NCBI GenBank assembly: GCA_910589415.1
Contig: OU342630.1
Coordinates: forward strand, 17,827,867-17,891,866
Direction: 5' to 3'
DNA: 64,000 bases
Source: Malachius bipustulatus
Lineage: Eukaryota > Arthropoda > Insecta > Coleoptera > Melyridae
A program made the position numbers and the translations under genes. The stretch's first letter is position 1. Every line of letters starts with the position of its first letter. The notes under the pieces are model-generated. The model was not told the origin of the DNA. It ran no database searches and worked only from the letters and a program-made list of their open reading frames with translations. Positions 18,799 to 30,663 of this stretch are shown here, one piece after another.

Positions 18799-19566
18799 AT
18801 GTTGTCTCAATCTTCATGGGAGACAATTGCGTTTCAAAAAAGTTTAGATTCCTTGATCCATGAAACAACCTCTCAACAAGACAAAGCTAGACTTCTGCTC
18901 TTCCATCTCCTCAACTTGGAACCCACCTTTCCGATGAGTGCTTTCGAATTTCCATCGCATTTCGCTTAGGCTGTGATTTCTGTTATCCCCATCATTGCCG
19001 CTGCGGAAACGAAGTAACTTCGAAAGGATTGCATGGTCTGTCGTGTCTATTCAGTGCTGGTCGTCTTTCGCGACATGCCGAGGCGAACGAGATTATCTCC
19101 CGATCTAAGATCTGCCCAAATTCCGGTAATTAGAGAACCTGTGGGATGCTCTAGAGATGATGGTAAAAAACCTGATGGAATGACATTGACTCCATGGCAA
19201 AGAGGCAAATGCTTGCTATGGAATTATACCTGTGCAGACAACTATGCAGCATCTTACCTTCATTCCACTTCCTCCAATCTTGGGTCTGCGGCAAATACTG
19301 CAGAATCAAAAAAAGAAACAAATACCGGAATCTTGAAGATCGCTTCATATTTGTGCCTGTCGGACAAGAAACTTCAGGAGTTTGGGGTAATGAAGCCTTG
19401 AGATTTCTGACATCGGTTGGTCAGAAAATTACGAATGTCATGGAGAAATCCCGTGCGACGTATTTTCTGTTCCAACGATTGAGCATTACTCTACAAAGAA
19501 GCAATGCAGCGTCAATGTTGGGAACACTTCCACCTGGGAGGGAGTTTTCAGAAATTTTTTATTTGT
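18799..19566 (+). pseudogene. C-terminal tail of a retroelement RT protein with CCHC and nuclease-like motifs, frameshifted
   Basis: Pieces in three frames line up in family order. First comes a helical segment starting at ATG 18799 (MLSQSSWETIAFQKSLDSL). Then near 18965-19110 a finger-like block follows: GCDFCYPHHCRCGNEVTSKG, then LHGLSC, then GRLSRHAEANEI. Next, from about 19095, comes IPVIREPVGCSRDDGKKPDG with a Pro-Asp followed about 20 residues later by WNYTCADNYA. Last, from about 19300, is FIFVPVGQETSGVWGNEALR and a tail FLFQRLSITLQRSNAASMLG. This domain order is common at the C-terminus of retroelement RT proteins in invertebrates. The PD...D-type residues suggest a restriction-like nuclease fold, but that is inference. 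Frameshifts and stops make it dead. The RT itself is not here. Confidence 0.5.
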
Positions 19567-21045
19567 GATTTTATTTTTTTACTTTTTTTTTAATATTTAT
19601 ATTGTTTGATGTTTGATGTTTCATGTTTCATGTTTGTAAAAAATCAGTTTCCGGCTCTTCTAATAAGTAGTAAAAATTATTTTAAGTAAATTAAAAAAAC
19701 TCTAATTTACATTTTGTCCTATTTAGTTTTTTCCTAACAAAACATCCTGTACCTTATTAGCGGTTAGCAATAAACAAATAGTTATTGAGAAAATATAAAG
19801 AGCTCAAAACAAAAAAAGAAAAAAAAATTTATGCTGATACCTACATGCCTTTTTATACTTGAATAAAATTGATCTGTTTCGGGATTTACGAAAAAACAAA
19901 CGTTAAATAAAAAAGTTATTGATATTGTGCGAAACTTTTGCACCACCTGCATGTGAATTCAATGCAGATGTGCGAGTCTTCTAATAATCTATTAATATTC
20001 GAATGATAATAACAATAAGGTTTCATGTTTCGAAATAGATATGCCATTTTGCATTATGTTAAATTATTCAAAACGTATTTACCAAAATGCGACTTCTCAA
20101 TAGTTTCTAACCATCTGCATATGAGATATGATTATTATATACAATGTGCTTTATAAAATTGCATACCATGACCGTTTATTGTTTATAAGAAGTAACTTAT
20201 TACTCATTTTCATTTTAAACATGATTTGTATTCATCAGGTATCTGGTTACATAAGAAAGTCTTTATGATATGCTTAATCAAGTTTGCATTTAAATTTCAA
20301 CACATTGCATCCTCAATGGTCTTAATTTATAGTCACAAAAATGCTGCTTGCTACAAATTATGCAACAGGTGCAAACAAAAAGTCGATATTAACTCACATT
20401 ACGGAGAGTGCCAACAATAATTATTTATGAATTGCTCCCGCTCCCCTCACAAACACTTTCGATTTTCTTTTAACAGATGGTCTACCAACATCATCTCACT
20501 TAATATGGTTGTAATCGGACATGCAGTACTTACAATTATTATTTTTTAATTTATCAATAATGAGATCTCGAACACGTAATATAATAACATATAGCTACAT
20601 TAATTTTAAATTGTTTCAATTCACCTGTATCATTTATCAGTAGTTCAATTTATTGCCTGTGTCCGATAAGGCACCATGCTTGTTGGTAATTTGTTATCGT
20701 TCTATAATGGGACAGGTGTAATTATTGTTTTATCCAATGAATGATCTGGTCATTTATGGTACTGTTTTCATGCATAACACTAATTATATATTCATATTCA
20801 AATCACAGTACTGATGATTTTTAAAAATACTTCTTTAAAAAAAACACAGCTCATCGAAATCTTTTTCCCCTTTTTTGCCTTTCTAAGAACAGTTTTTCTA
20901 CACACGTTAACAAAAAGCACAGTCTTATCAACTTTGGATTTTAAGGGAACAAATTGGTTTATTATTTTCAACTGAATTGCAACTTCTAATCGAGAATAAC
21001 AAAAGCTGTTGAAATTTAACACAAAAAATTATATAATTATTATAC
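19567..21045. other. No gene seen
   Basis: AT-rich sequence with a short TTTCATGTT tandem run near 19608-19635. No convincing coding frame, RNA gene or inverted repeat was found. Confidence 0.5.
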
Positions 21046-22022
21046 TAAAGGGTGTGTTTATGAATGGTGACTTAAAGAGCATTTATGAAAAATGGAAAAA
21101 TAGGGGGAAGTTTCTTGTAGACATTGGTCGTTGGATCTTTAGTTTTCGGGATACATGGTGTGAAACTTCTTCGAAAAATTTAATATTTTTTGAATAATAT
21201 CTAAAAATTGACTAATCAGAATAGGTCGAAATTTTGTACAGCAGTTCTGATAGTTGAAGTATATGATCTGATACTCTCAATGAAAAATTATTTGGTCCAG
21301 TGGTGGATATCTGGGTATATCGGTACTTTTTTTATAATTTTTACGCTACTGACTTTAATGCAAATATGACGTTTTTGGTAGATACCTCATGTTGTTTATA
21401 GGAGAAAAGTCATCTTATTTCTATTTATTTTTTTTTCGTCGTAGGACGCACTGTTTCCGAGATACTTCAGAAGGTACGAACCTTTACCAGATAAAAGATC
21501 ATAAAAGCAATGCTAATGAGTTTTTCTAAAAATTAATCATTTTTGTGATCGATATTGAAGCGTGTTACATTACAAAAACCTACATGGGTTCCTACATAGT
21601 GAAATATCGTGAAACCAGTGCGGTCTACTATAAAGACGTAAGATGACTCTTCTCCAATAAACAGCATACGAGGTATCTACCAAAAATGTCATATTTGCAT
21701 TAGTCAATGGCGCAGAAATTATTAATTAAAAAGGTAACACCAAACATAGATCTCCGCCACTAGATTGAAGAATTTTTGAACAGGATAATCAAATCATGTG
21801 ATTCAATTATTAGAACAACTGTCAAAAATTCCGAGTTATTCTGATCAGCCAATTTTCAGATATCCAAAAAATATTAAATTTTCAAAGAAATTGTATCTAC
21901 ACCTTGTATCTTGAAAACTAAAGCTCCAACGACCCATGTCTACAGGAAATATTTCGCCTATTTTCGCCTATTTTTCCATTTCCTACATGACCGTTAAGTT
22001 TGTAACATCTATTAACACCCTG
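21046..22022. mobile_element. Degenerate fold-back element A
   Basis: The right end is CACCCTG followed by TA (22023-22024). The left end, CTAAAGGGTGTG, is a decayed form of the same terminus. The arms pair over several hundred bp: the ATGGTGACTTAAAGAGC to GGAAAAATAGG stretch on the left matches 21950-22010 inverted, and AAAAATTGACTAATCAGAATA near 21203 matches TATTCTGATCAGCC near 21838. There are many mismatches, so the copy is old. It codes for nothing. Confidence 0.6.
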
Positions 22023-22024
22023 TA

Positions 22025-22799
22025 TATGTATATGTATAATAATTAGGTATCTAATAAAAGGCGAGTTAACAAAAAAAATCAACTATTTGGAGAGGGTATA
22101 AAGCGAGTGTTTTTAAGACCCATTATCCACGAATGCTTTACAATTGTTTTTATTATTGGCACATTTTGAAGTTAATAAATTGTTGAATATTTGAATTAAG
22201 ATTTTCAAATATCTGTCAAATATTATTTTATTTAACATAACAGTGTATACTTCAATCAGGACGATAAAAAAATTAGCATTAAAGAATTCGTTTCTGGGAT
22301 TATTTTAGTGTATTTTTTAATAAAAAATACACTATTGAGGACGACATCACTCTGCGAAAATCACAGAAACTCATCAAATGTCCACCGATCATGACCCCCA
22401 AATCACGAAAAAGTATTCCAAAATTCATTTGCCCACGAATCGCTGAATTTCGATTTTAAAAACGCTCCTGTAGTTTTATCTTTTAAGATTAGTGAAAGAA
22501 ATTTTGCACTCTTATAGAACTTTGGAATGCCGTTGGATTTTCGTTATAAAAATTTACAAAAATCTTGTAACTTCTACAGGGTGTCCCTTCAAAATCCCAA
22601 AAATCCGGTCCATGAGGCACGGTTTCTGATCGCAGTTTCCAATTTAGTAGACTGAAATTTTTGCTGGAATAAGATATTCCCGAGGAGTGCTCTGCTATTG
22701 CATTCGAGCAAAATCGGTCAAGCTGTTCCAAAATGGAGGCCTTTGCCATTTTAGGGAAAATGGCTAGATTTTGAATCCCTATATACATATTATAAGCAA
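22025..22799. other. No gene seen
   Basis: AT-rich. A short palindrome lies at about 22309-22335 (GTGTATTTTTTAATAAAAAA type). A CAGGGTGTCCC string occurs at 22578, possibly an isolated element end. Short open frames look random. Confidence 0.4.
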
Positions 22800-23490
22800 G
22801 TTATAAAAAAGTTTTGAACCAAATTAACAAGATATGAAGAAAATTATTTGAAATTTAAGTTAATGCAATACAATTTGCATTATTTATATTATAAAGCCAT
22901 TGGCATGGGTAGGAAAAAGGGTCAAAATTACTAAATTTCTATTACCGTTTATGACCACATTTTTGAAGGAATTGAACTGAAATTGTTGTTAAAGTAGGCA
23001 ACTATACTAATAACCTTCAACCTTAAACAATTTCAGGAAGCAACTGAGAAAAATGGCGGAGATATTCGAAATTTTTTACATGACGTTTATTTCTCTAAAA
23101 TTTCAAACAAATTGTCGGTTTTCAAAACTCCCCTGTAACTTTTTTAGAATTTATTAAAGGTAGTGTAAGAAAAGCATTTTTTAAGTAAAGTTAGCCAGTG
23201 GAAGTTAGCCAGTTAGTTAGCAAAGCGGACAAAATTGTTGAATTTTTTAATTTTTTTTGTTTTGTTGAAAATTAAATTTTTTAATTTTAAGTAAAAATTT
23301 ATCTCCATAAAATCCATTTTTTGGCACGTTTTCAAACGAAAGATATTACATTTTCACAGTAAACCGCTACGCTAATATGAACTGACTATGGAAAATTTCA
23401 GAAAACCAATTTAAAAAGCGGTGAAAATATTCATATTTAAAAATGCATAAAAATACACTATTCATGCGATTGTTGCGCAAGAAGGTTTTT
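22800..23490 (+). repeat. Dispersed repeat R1, copy 1
   Basis: This stretch matches 53025-53625 in the opposite orientation in several blocks: AACCAAATTAACAAGAT at 22818, the block around TGACTATGGAAAATTTCAG at 23382, and GCATAAAAATACACTATTCA near 23447. The copies are clearly diverged. It is non-coding and of unknown class. Sequence to 24109 beyond it is AT-rich, and I see nothing further there. Confidence 0.6.
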
Positions 23491-24109
23491 TGATGTTGCA
23501 ATGGTAACCTTTAAAAAACACGCGTGTTTTATGTTGGGTTTAAACACGCTCAGGCGTTTTTTAGCTAAGCATTTTAGGTTATCAATAATTATAAAAAAAT
23601 GTTACAGGAAAAACCGTGCAATATTTTATTTTTCATCCATATACCTACCAATTTTGAACCATTTACTAAAAAATAATTTTTTTTTTAAGTTGTTGAGATT
23701 TAATAAAGTTCCAAAATTGGCACAGAATAATTCTTTTATATCAAATTTACTTTTTCGATATCTTGCTCATTGTTGTTCTAAATCCTTTTCTTAGAAAAAA
23801 AGAAACACCGAAATCTATGTTAAAATCGGTACAGACTTGGAGAAAAGTTGATATATTTTACAAATAACTAAACATTTCACTTTATTTCGGGTTTTTACCA
23901 ACTAACTAGCTAAATTCATAGAATTGAAAAACAATTTTTTTCGCTGACGTTTTTTTTTCTTATTTTTTTTTGGAAGTGAGTCATTAAAAAATATCAAAAG
24001 ATAAATTTGATATAAAGGGATAATTTTGTGCAAGTTTCGAAATTTTTTAAAACTCAAATTAAAAATCATTTACCTACTGACAACGACTCAAGATATTTAA
24101 AATCTGATA

Positions 24110-24490
24110 ATTTTCATCACCTTGTATTAAAATTTAAACCACATGATGGGATACAACATGAAAACTTAAAATTAAGACATGTAAGCAACTTGAGTCGTTT
24201 TCAATGTGAGCTGCTGTGAAGTTGGAAACTTGCGATTTTTACTTGTTTAAAACTCATAAACCACTCAATCTAAATTCCAATGGTGAAAACAAACTCTATT
24301 CGATTTTCTCAGACAATTTAAAAATAAAATGATATACAGGCTATTCCCGTTAAGATAACGAAAGTCCGGTCATCTTGAAAATATTTTCAATGATTTTTTC
24401 GAAGTCTCGTTTGTTTTTGAGGTTCAAGGACCAAATAGTTCGCAAGATAGGGCTCCGCTTGCCTACACTAATGAAAAACCCTGTATGTAA
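24110..24490 (+). repeat. Dispersed repeat R2, copy 1
   Basis: Shares a block of about 350 bp (CTCATAAACCACTCAATC, AAATTCCAATGGTGAAAAC, CCCGTTAAGATAACG) with 43200-43480, and part of it with 34840-35030. Non-coding, moderately diverged, probably a MITE fragment. Confidence 0.65.
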
Positions 24491-25761
24491 ATAAAGTTCG
24501 GTGTAAATATTCGGGATTGTTCTATTTTTCTATACTTAAGAAACTCGAAGTTCAAAATTTCAGTGAAAATGATGTTAAATAACTTTTTGCTACCTATGTA
24601 ACAAACAATATCTTAATGAGATTATGCGGATTCATAAACGGAAATATGATCTTATTGAAAATTAGAAAGGTTGCACTCATTTATCTATAAACACATGAAT
24701 TGGAAAAATTTTCAAACCGAATCGCGCTTTTTGTTTGCTACAGTGTAGACAATAAAATCCAGCAGCATAATCATATATTTAACATAATATTGGACACGTA
24801 TCGCTCCATTTGTCGCGGTTTTAAATTCTCATGTTATTTCAGGATGATAACTTCCCAGGATTCTATAGTGAAGGCAGTCATAAAAATAGGAGTTTATGGA
24901 TATGTTAGAAGGTATGGTTTATATAAACTCTATCTTAAAAAAATTATAGCATATTTTCTTCCAATTTATTACTTTGTCTTACAGAGTATTGAAAACTCAT
25001 TCTAGCTTAATATAAGGTTTGTTTCACGTCACAATTATTCGGAATAGTTCATAACTATACTAGAAATATCCAGTCATTGAAGCTTTTATCTAATTACTGT
25101 TCAAATTAGAAGTGAAACTATATTTTCCTACGACCACTATACAAAACACTACTTTGCGTATCGTTTTTTGTGCGCAAACTAGCAGATTTCTCACGTATCC
25201 AAAACTGTGCGACAAAGTGACATAACGCATAGCCAAAAATCGTATCCGTACAGTTTTAATGTAAACAAAATAGTGATGGGCGGTAACTGAGAACTCACTG
25301 TTACGTATTGTTAATGGAATAACTATTCATTTAAAGCTTCAAGGTAATAAAATAAACACAAATGGGATAACATAGAACCCGACATAACTATAAAATATAA
25401 TATACTTATTATTCTCTTGTGGCAGTAATTATTAAAATTTACGAGTTGATCGCTAATAACAGCATTGGTAGCGTGCAAATAAAATTCACGAACGTGAAAA
25501 TAACTCGCACACCTTTACTAACTTCAATCGACGACGCACAGCGCCTGCGTTGTGTGGAAATTGCATATCTACCACGTCTCCACGCTCACGTCACTTATTT
25601 TTAGTTTATACGGAGTCTAATAATAAATAATAATAATATTGTGCGTAGAATTCAATGATTTAACAGTATATAATAGTAATATTTAAAAGTCATTGGTAGA
25701 ATTGAAAATAATACCTACCTAGGTAGTCTGAAAAAATAAACTTTAGTTACCTATCATTATA
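24491..25761. other. No gene seen
   Basis: AT-rich sequence. The short open frame at 24700-25005 has no recognisable motif. The 25500-25600 stretch is relatively GC-rich and could be a 5' flank of the recombinase-like fragment that follows, but no TATA box stands out. Confidence 0.4.
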
Positions 25762-25968
25762 ATGGATTGTGATTCCTCTGAATCTGAAGCAGAAAATACA
25801 CCACCTGAAGTCAGAAAACAAGCAGGTTTGTATTCTTTGAATTTGCTACCTGTAGTTTCGAGAGAAAAATACGAATCTGCTTATAAACATTTCATAAATT
25901 GGAGAAAAGGTCATAAAAGCAGAGCATTGTCAAAAAAAATAATTTTATGTGTTAAGTTTGTTAAATAA
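25762..25968 (+). pseudogene. N-terminal fragment of a tyrosine-recombinase-like (Crypton/DIRS-type) protein
   Basis: A 68-codon frame opens with an acidic MDCDSSESEAENTPPEV and continues LNLLPVVSREKYESAYKHF, then INWRKGHK. That KSREKYExAYxxFxxWR pattern is what I know from the SAM-like DNA-binding N-terminus of tyrosine-recombinase proteins of Crypton type and their domesticated relatives in insects. The frame then drifts into KIILCVKFVK and stops, with no catalytic Arg or Tyr region. Either this is a truncated copy, or it is a first exon with a donor near 25910. I favour a fragment. Confidence 0.4.
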
Positions 25969-26107
25969 TTAATCTGTTAAATTGTGGTCGTAGGAAAAGT
26001 ACTGTGTGTAGCACGTGCGGAAAATAAATTTCACACTCGTGTGAATTGTTTTTCACAATTCTTTCACACTCGTGAGAAATTTTCTCTTTTCCGCACTTGT
26101 TTCACAA
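25969..26107. other. Short palindromic CACTCGTG cluster
   Basis: Around 26030-26090 the string TTTCACACTCGTG occurs twice and is partly repeated inverted. No gene is seen. Confidence 0.35.
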
Positions 26108-26109
26108 TA

Positions 26110-27105
26110 CAGGGTGCACCATGTATCCTTCTCTATATTACTATCTCCTGAACGCTAATAGATACAGGGTCGGTTAAATTAGAGAAAAGATGCGCAGTTA
26201 TGTGGCCATCTCGAATTCGTCAAAACATGCAAGATATCTGTGACCGTTCCTGAAATTTCCTGAAAAAACTGAAAAATCGAGATTTCTTATTTTTGTCATA
26301 TCTTTTTTATTATTGGAAATTAATAAATAATTTTTTGTATGGTTACATAAGCCGTTAAGAGTTATCCATCTGACATTTCAAAAATTTTCAAGGCCTACTA
26401 GATCCAAGAGTTTTCACAATCAACTTTCGTTTTTCTTATGGCCGCCATATTATTTTTTTATGTCGTTCGATATGAAAAAAATAATGGAAACCAAAAATTA
26501 ATAAATTTCAAATTTTTTTAAATTTTTATTCTTCATTTTTCAAAGAAAAACCTAATAAAAAATCGTCGAAAAACGTCAACATTTGTAAAATACGCCGAAA
26601 TAGTGCTTGCCTTATGGTTTTTTAATTTATCTATGAAATTCGGTCTAAAAACGTCTTTTTTTGTAAAGAAAAAAGAAGAATAAAATTTTTTTTAATTTAT
26701 TTTTTGAAGTTTAACAATTTTTTGTTTTTATGATTTTTTTTATACCGAACAACATAAAAAAAAACACTATGGTGGCCATAAGAAAAACGAAAGTTGACTA
26801 TGAAAATTCTGGGATCTAGTCGGCTTTGAAAATTTTTGAAATGTCAGATGGGTAGCTCTTGACAACTTATGTAAGTCCACAAAAAATTATTCATTAATCT
26901 CCAATAATAAAAAAGATATGGAAAAAATAAGAAATCTCGATTTTTCAGTTTTTTTAGGATTTTTCAGGCACCGTCACAGATATCTTGTATGTCTCGACGG
27001 AATCGAGATGGCCACAAAATTGCGCTCCTTTGGACTTGTTTAACCGACCCTGTATCCGTTAGCGTTAGGAGATAGAATATAGAGAAGGATACATGGTGCA
27101 CCCTG
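26110..27105. mobile_element. Fold-back element B, 996 bp, TA-flanked
   Basis: It starts CAGGGTGCACCATG and ends CATGGTGCACCCTG, with TA on each side (26108-26109 and 27106-27107). The arms pair along most of its length, for example GATATCTGTGACC at 26234 with GGTCACAGATATC near 26975. A second pair of end-like motifs lies inside: ACAGGGTCGG at 26164 and CCGACCCTGT at 27044. No transposase is encoded. Confidence 0.85.
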
Positions 27106-27107
27106 TA

Positions 27108-29491
27108 TACTATAGTCGTAGCTGGACAGTTTTAATAGTTTCAAACCGTTAATGTGAAACCTAAAGCTTTAAAAGGCCGATTCTCACTATACTGCAAGGA
27201 AAGGTCGGGACACCGGCAAAGCACATGCCAGGCACGGGCTCTGCAATATTCATATAACATTAAGGCCGATTCACACTATACTGCAAGGAACAATACCAAG
27301 CATTCACACTGTAACGAGTAATTTACGGGTTTCCGTCGCTCTTACTATACTGCATGGTCTTCTTACTACTGATGAAACTACTCACCAGTTTATAGTAATT
27401 AATTAATACCTAATCTTTTTGCATTTAAAAATTCATAAAAATGTGCCTCTTCTTTCGATAGTAGGAGGTTTGTGAATTTTATACGTGTTCCCTCATGAAA
27501 CTAACTTTGCATTATTTGAGATATATATATATCTATATATATATATCTATAGTATACATACATATTTGTTTTACCATAGCAGCTACTGACTCTTGACTCT
27601 GTGGTTTATAAGATCGTGTTGTAATAAAAAAATACAACACATGTTTTTATTCTCATTACACAACATGTATGTATTAAGCTTCACTTTTAGGTGATGTTGT
27701 TTTGTTATTGACAACTATCATATAAAAGGGAGTAGATTATAGTATATTATTATATGAGCCATTATGAAGCCATTATTCACGAGATGATGATTATATATGC
27801 CACGAGCTTTAGCGAGTGGATTCTGAGAAATGTCAGCTAGCGTTCCTATTCACAGCTTTGCTATCTTTATCAAATTTACAGTTTTTGATCGGTCCACGAT
27901 CCGGTATTATGAATTGCTAGTAGCTGTGATTGGATAAGAGCCGGGTATTTTAATTCAATTCCAACGAATAATAATTTTTATAATTCATCAGCAGAGTTTC
28001 AACAGCAGACAAACATATTTTAAAGTAAATAAAACACACTCAATTCCTAAGAGTGGAGCATATTTAAGAAAGAAGCGATCATGACATGGACGGGATGTAA
28101 TAAAAATTAAAAAAAAACCACTGACACTGGATGTGTTCCGACTATAATTCTTTAGAAGTAGAATGCCTAGGAAATCTCATGAGTCGTTCACCCCATAATC
28201 ACACATATCCGACATGTATTGCAGAGTGTAAGCAGGGGCTTCCCGCTAGAATGTTAGGCCAAGTGGGAAGCAGAGAAGTGGCTGTACGAGTCGAGTAGCA
28301 CGGCAGCTCTGATCTAGCTCATGTCAGGCATCGATATAGGTCATTTTTACATTCTTTATTTTAAGTCAACGTTCTTATTTTCAGTTGTTCAACATTTCCT
28401 TGTTGTAGTTTGACTTATGAAATTATTTGCCTCTTTAATTGCGGTATTCATTATCACGTGTTAAAAGCTGTGAAAATCTAGGGCCCAGTGCGTAGGTACT
28501 TATCGCCTACACACCTACCTACTACAATTACACAGACGGAACCACTACACTGAGGGAGACGCCTGTCGAAGGAGATGAAAGACGACTGCCTGAAATGACA
28601 ACGGCCCCAGAGCACGTAACCCGACGTGGTGAATAACGGTACCTACTGCAGAAGGATGACCGGTGAGTGGTAAATTGAGTTACTTTATTTACTGCTAAGC
28701 ACCATTTTGCAAAACTACATGAGAAATGCTACAATTGCGGTATAAAATTACTTGACACCATTAGTCTGAATCGAGGAGAGAAAAAAAACTTTTAGTTTTT
28801 TCAGGATTCCAATAATTATTCATAGTTGTTAATAATTTTCGAAAAATCAAATGTGATTTGTTAAAACTTGAGTATTTTGTAGTTCTTTCAAATAAACTTG
28901 CTTGATCTACAGCTTTCGCCAAGATTAGGGACCGTTCTAGATTTTATCGCGCTAAAAAAATTTTTAACAAGAAAAACAACTCAAAGTTTTGATAAGAAAA
29001 ACAATTGAAAGAAGAAATGCTACTACCAAAACTAGATCCTGAATCGCGTTGAAAAACTACACCTACATACCCTTAAGCTATATCGGTCTGCTGGATAAAC
29101 ACTCCTATATACTTCATTATTTTTTAAATTTATGAGTTATATCCTATACTTTTCAATCACTTCAGGCCTTCCCATCAATTTTTGTTTAGTCCTAAAGTAT
29201 TTGTTTCTGTACCTCGAGAGAGTACATCAGCAGGGTTATCAGCGGAATCTACATGATTTTATGGATGTTAGAGATTGTATTTGTCCTAACCTGTTAGCTA
29301 CAAATGTAGGTATGCCATTTACTGGATTCTCCGAATATCCAACTATACCTAAGTCGACCAACAGATATAGTAATAAAACTGCGCACAAACTTTTAAGGTC
29401 CAAGTAGTCACATCTGTAGGCAGATAGTGCCTTATTTATTGGTTACCTGGTTCCGGTAAACCAATGAGAAGGGCATTCTAAGGTTTGTGTA
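27108..29491. other. No gene seen; minor repeats
   Basis: The string GGCCGATTCTCACTATACTGCAAGGAA (27177) recurs at 27264 with small changes, a short tandem duplication. A TA/TATC microsatellite lies at about 27518-27555. A splice-donor-like CCG/GTGAGTGG lies at about 28657-28664 after a GC-richer stretch (28470-28660), which might be a host exon, but I find no long frame. About 29025-29105 recurs near 54545-54615 (GAAAAACTACACCTAC, CTTAAGCTATRTCGGTCTGC). Confidence 0.4.
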
Positions 29492-29493
29492 TA

Positions 29494-30207
29494 CAGGGTG
29501 TCCAGGTATGAGTGTAAGAGCTACACGTGGCGACCTTCCTTGGACTATTTTGTAGAGATATCGGAAAGAGTAAAATATACAGAGTTTTATTGTTCAAAAA
29601 AAAAAGAATAATTTTTTGTAGATTCACATAAGTCATCATGAGTTATCTATTTGACGTTTCAAAAACTTTCAAAGCGGACTATAAATAGATCCCAGACTTT
29701 TCAAAGTCAACTATTGTTTTTCTGACGGTCGCCATATTTTTTTTTATGTCATTCGGTGTAAAAAAATCAAGGAAACCATAAATCTTTTACATTTGGAAAA
29801 AAAATTATTTCTTTTTTTACCCAAAAAAGATTTATTTCACACAATTTTTTGTGAAAAAAAAAGAATAAAATTTTTTATATTTATTTTCCAAATGTAAGAG
29901 ATTTATGGTTTCTTTTTTTTACACCGAAAGGCATAAAAAGATATCTAGTCGGCCTTGAAAATTTTTTAAACGTCGAATAGATAGCTCATGACGACTTATG
30001 TTAACCTACAAAAAATTACTAATTTATTTTCAACAATAAAAAAGATAAAATAACGAAAATAAAAAAAGAAACATAAAATAAGGAATATTAATTTTTCAAT
30101 GTTTTCAGAATATTTCAGGAACAACTGAAGTTATTTAAAATTTTGTTTCTGATTCTCAATCAGTACCTATCAAATTGTCCACTTTTTTTGTAATTTAACC
30201 AACCCTG
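29494..30207. mobile_element. Fold-back element C, 714 bp, TA-flanked, related to B
   Basis: It starts CAGGGTGTCCAGG and ends AACCAACCCTG, with TA on each side. Its interior is homologous to element B (TCAACTATTGTTTTTCTGACGGTCGCCAT against B near 26428). The right end corresponds to the inner end-like motif of B, so the two share a modular origin. Arms are imperfect. No coding. Confidence 0.7.
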
Positions 30208-30661
30208 TATATTTTACATAGTGAGTCACTGAGCCACATATGTATAATTAAGGTAAAAAATGGCCGGTTTTTCTGTCAGGTTGTATTGTAAAGTAGATGA
30301 TATGTACTATTATAGAAATTTATAAACGACTTCAAAGGTGCCACACAACATAAGTTAATATGGGATGTATGTTTTAACATGCAACTTATATGGCAACACT
30401 TAAAAGAAAATAATGTAAGGGGTGTTCGGAAACAAATCCGCTTTGGAGTAGGCCCTGACACAAAGGGTTTGTCTTAACTTAATTTACTCTTTATAACTGA
30501 CAGCTCTTGATTTTGTTAGGCTAGGACAATTGCCAAAACACTCAAGAACGTTAATAAAATAGGCACTCATTTTATGGATATTTTTATAAAACACATAAAT
30601 AAAATCCACAAAGAATCCATTTAAGGATTCTCCTGTATACGTTGTATACAGGATATACTAT
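30208..30661. other. No gene seen; one perfect small palindrome
   Basis: TCCTGTATAC-GTT-GTATACAGGA at about 30630-30652 is a perfect 10-bp hairpin just before the LINE fragment. Otherwise unremarkable. Confidence 0.45.
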
Positions 30662-30663
30662 CT

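Noticed and set aside
28470..28664. Host exon ending in a perfect GTGAGT donor
   Set aside because: No open frame of useful length leads into it and no acceptor partner was found; kept only as a note.
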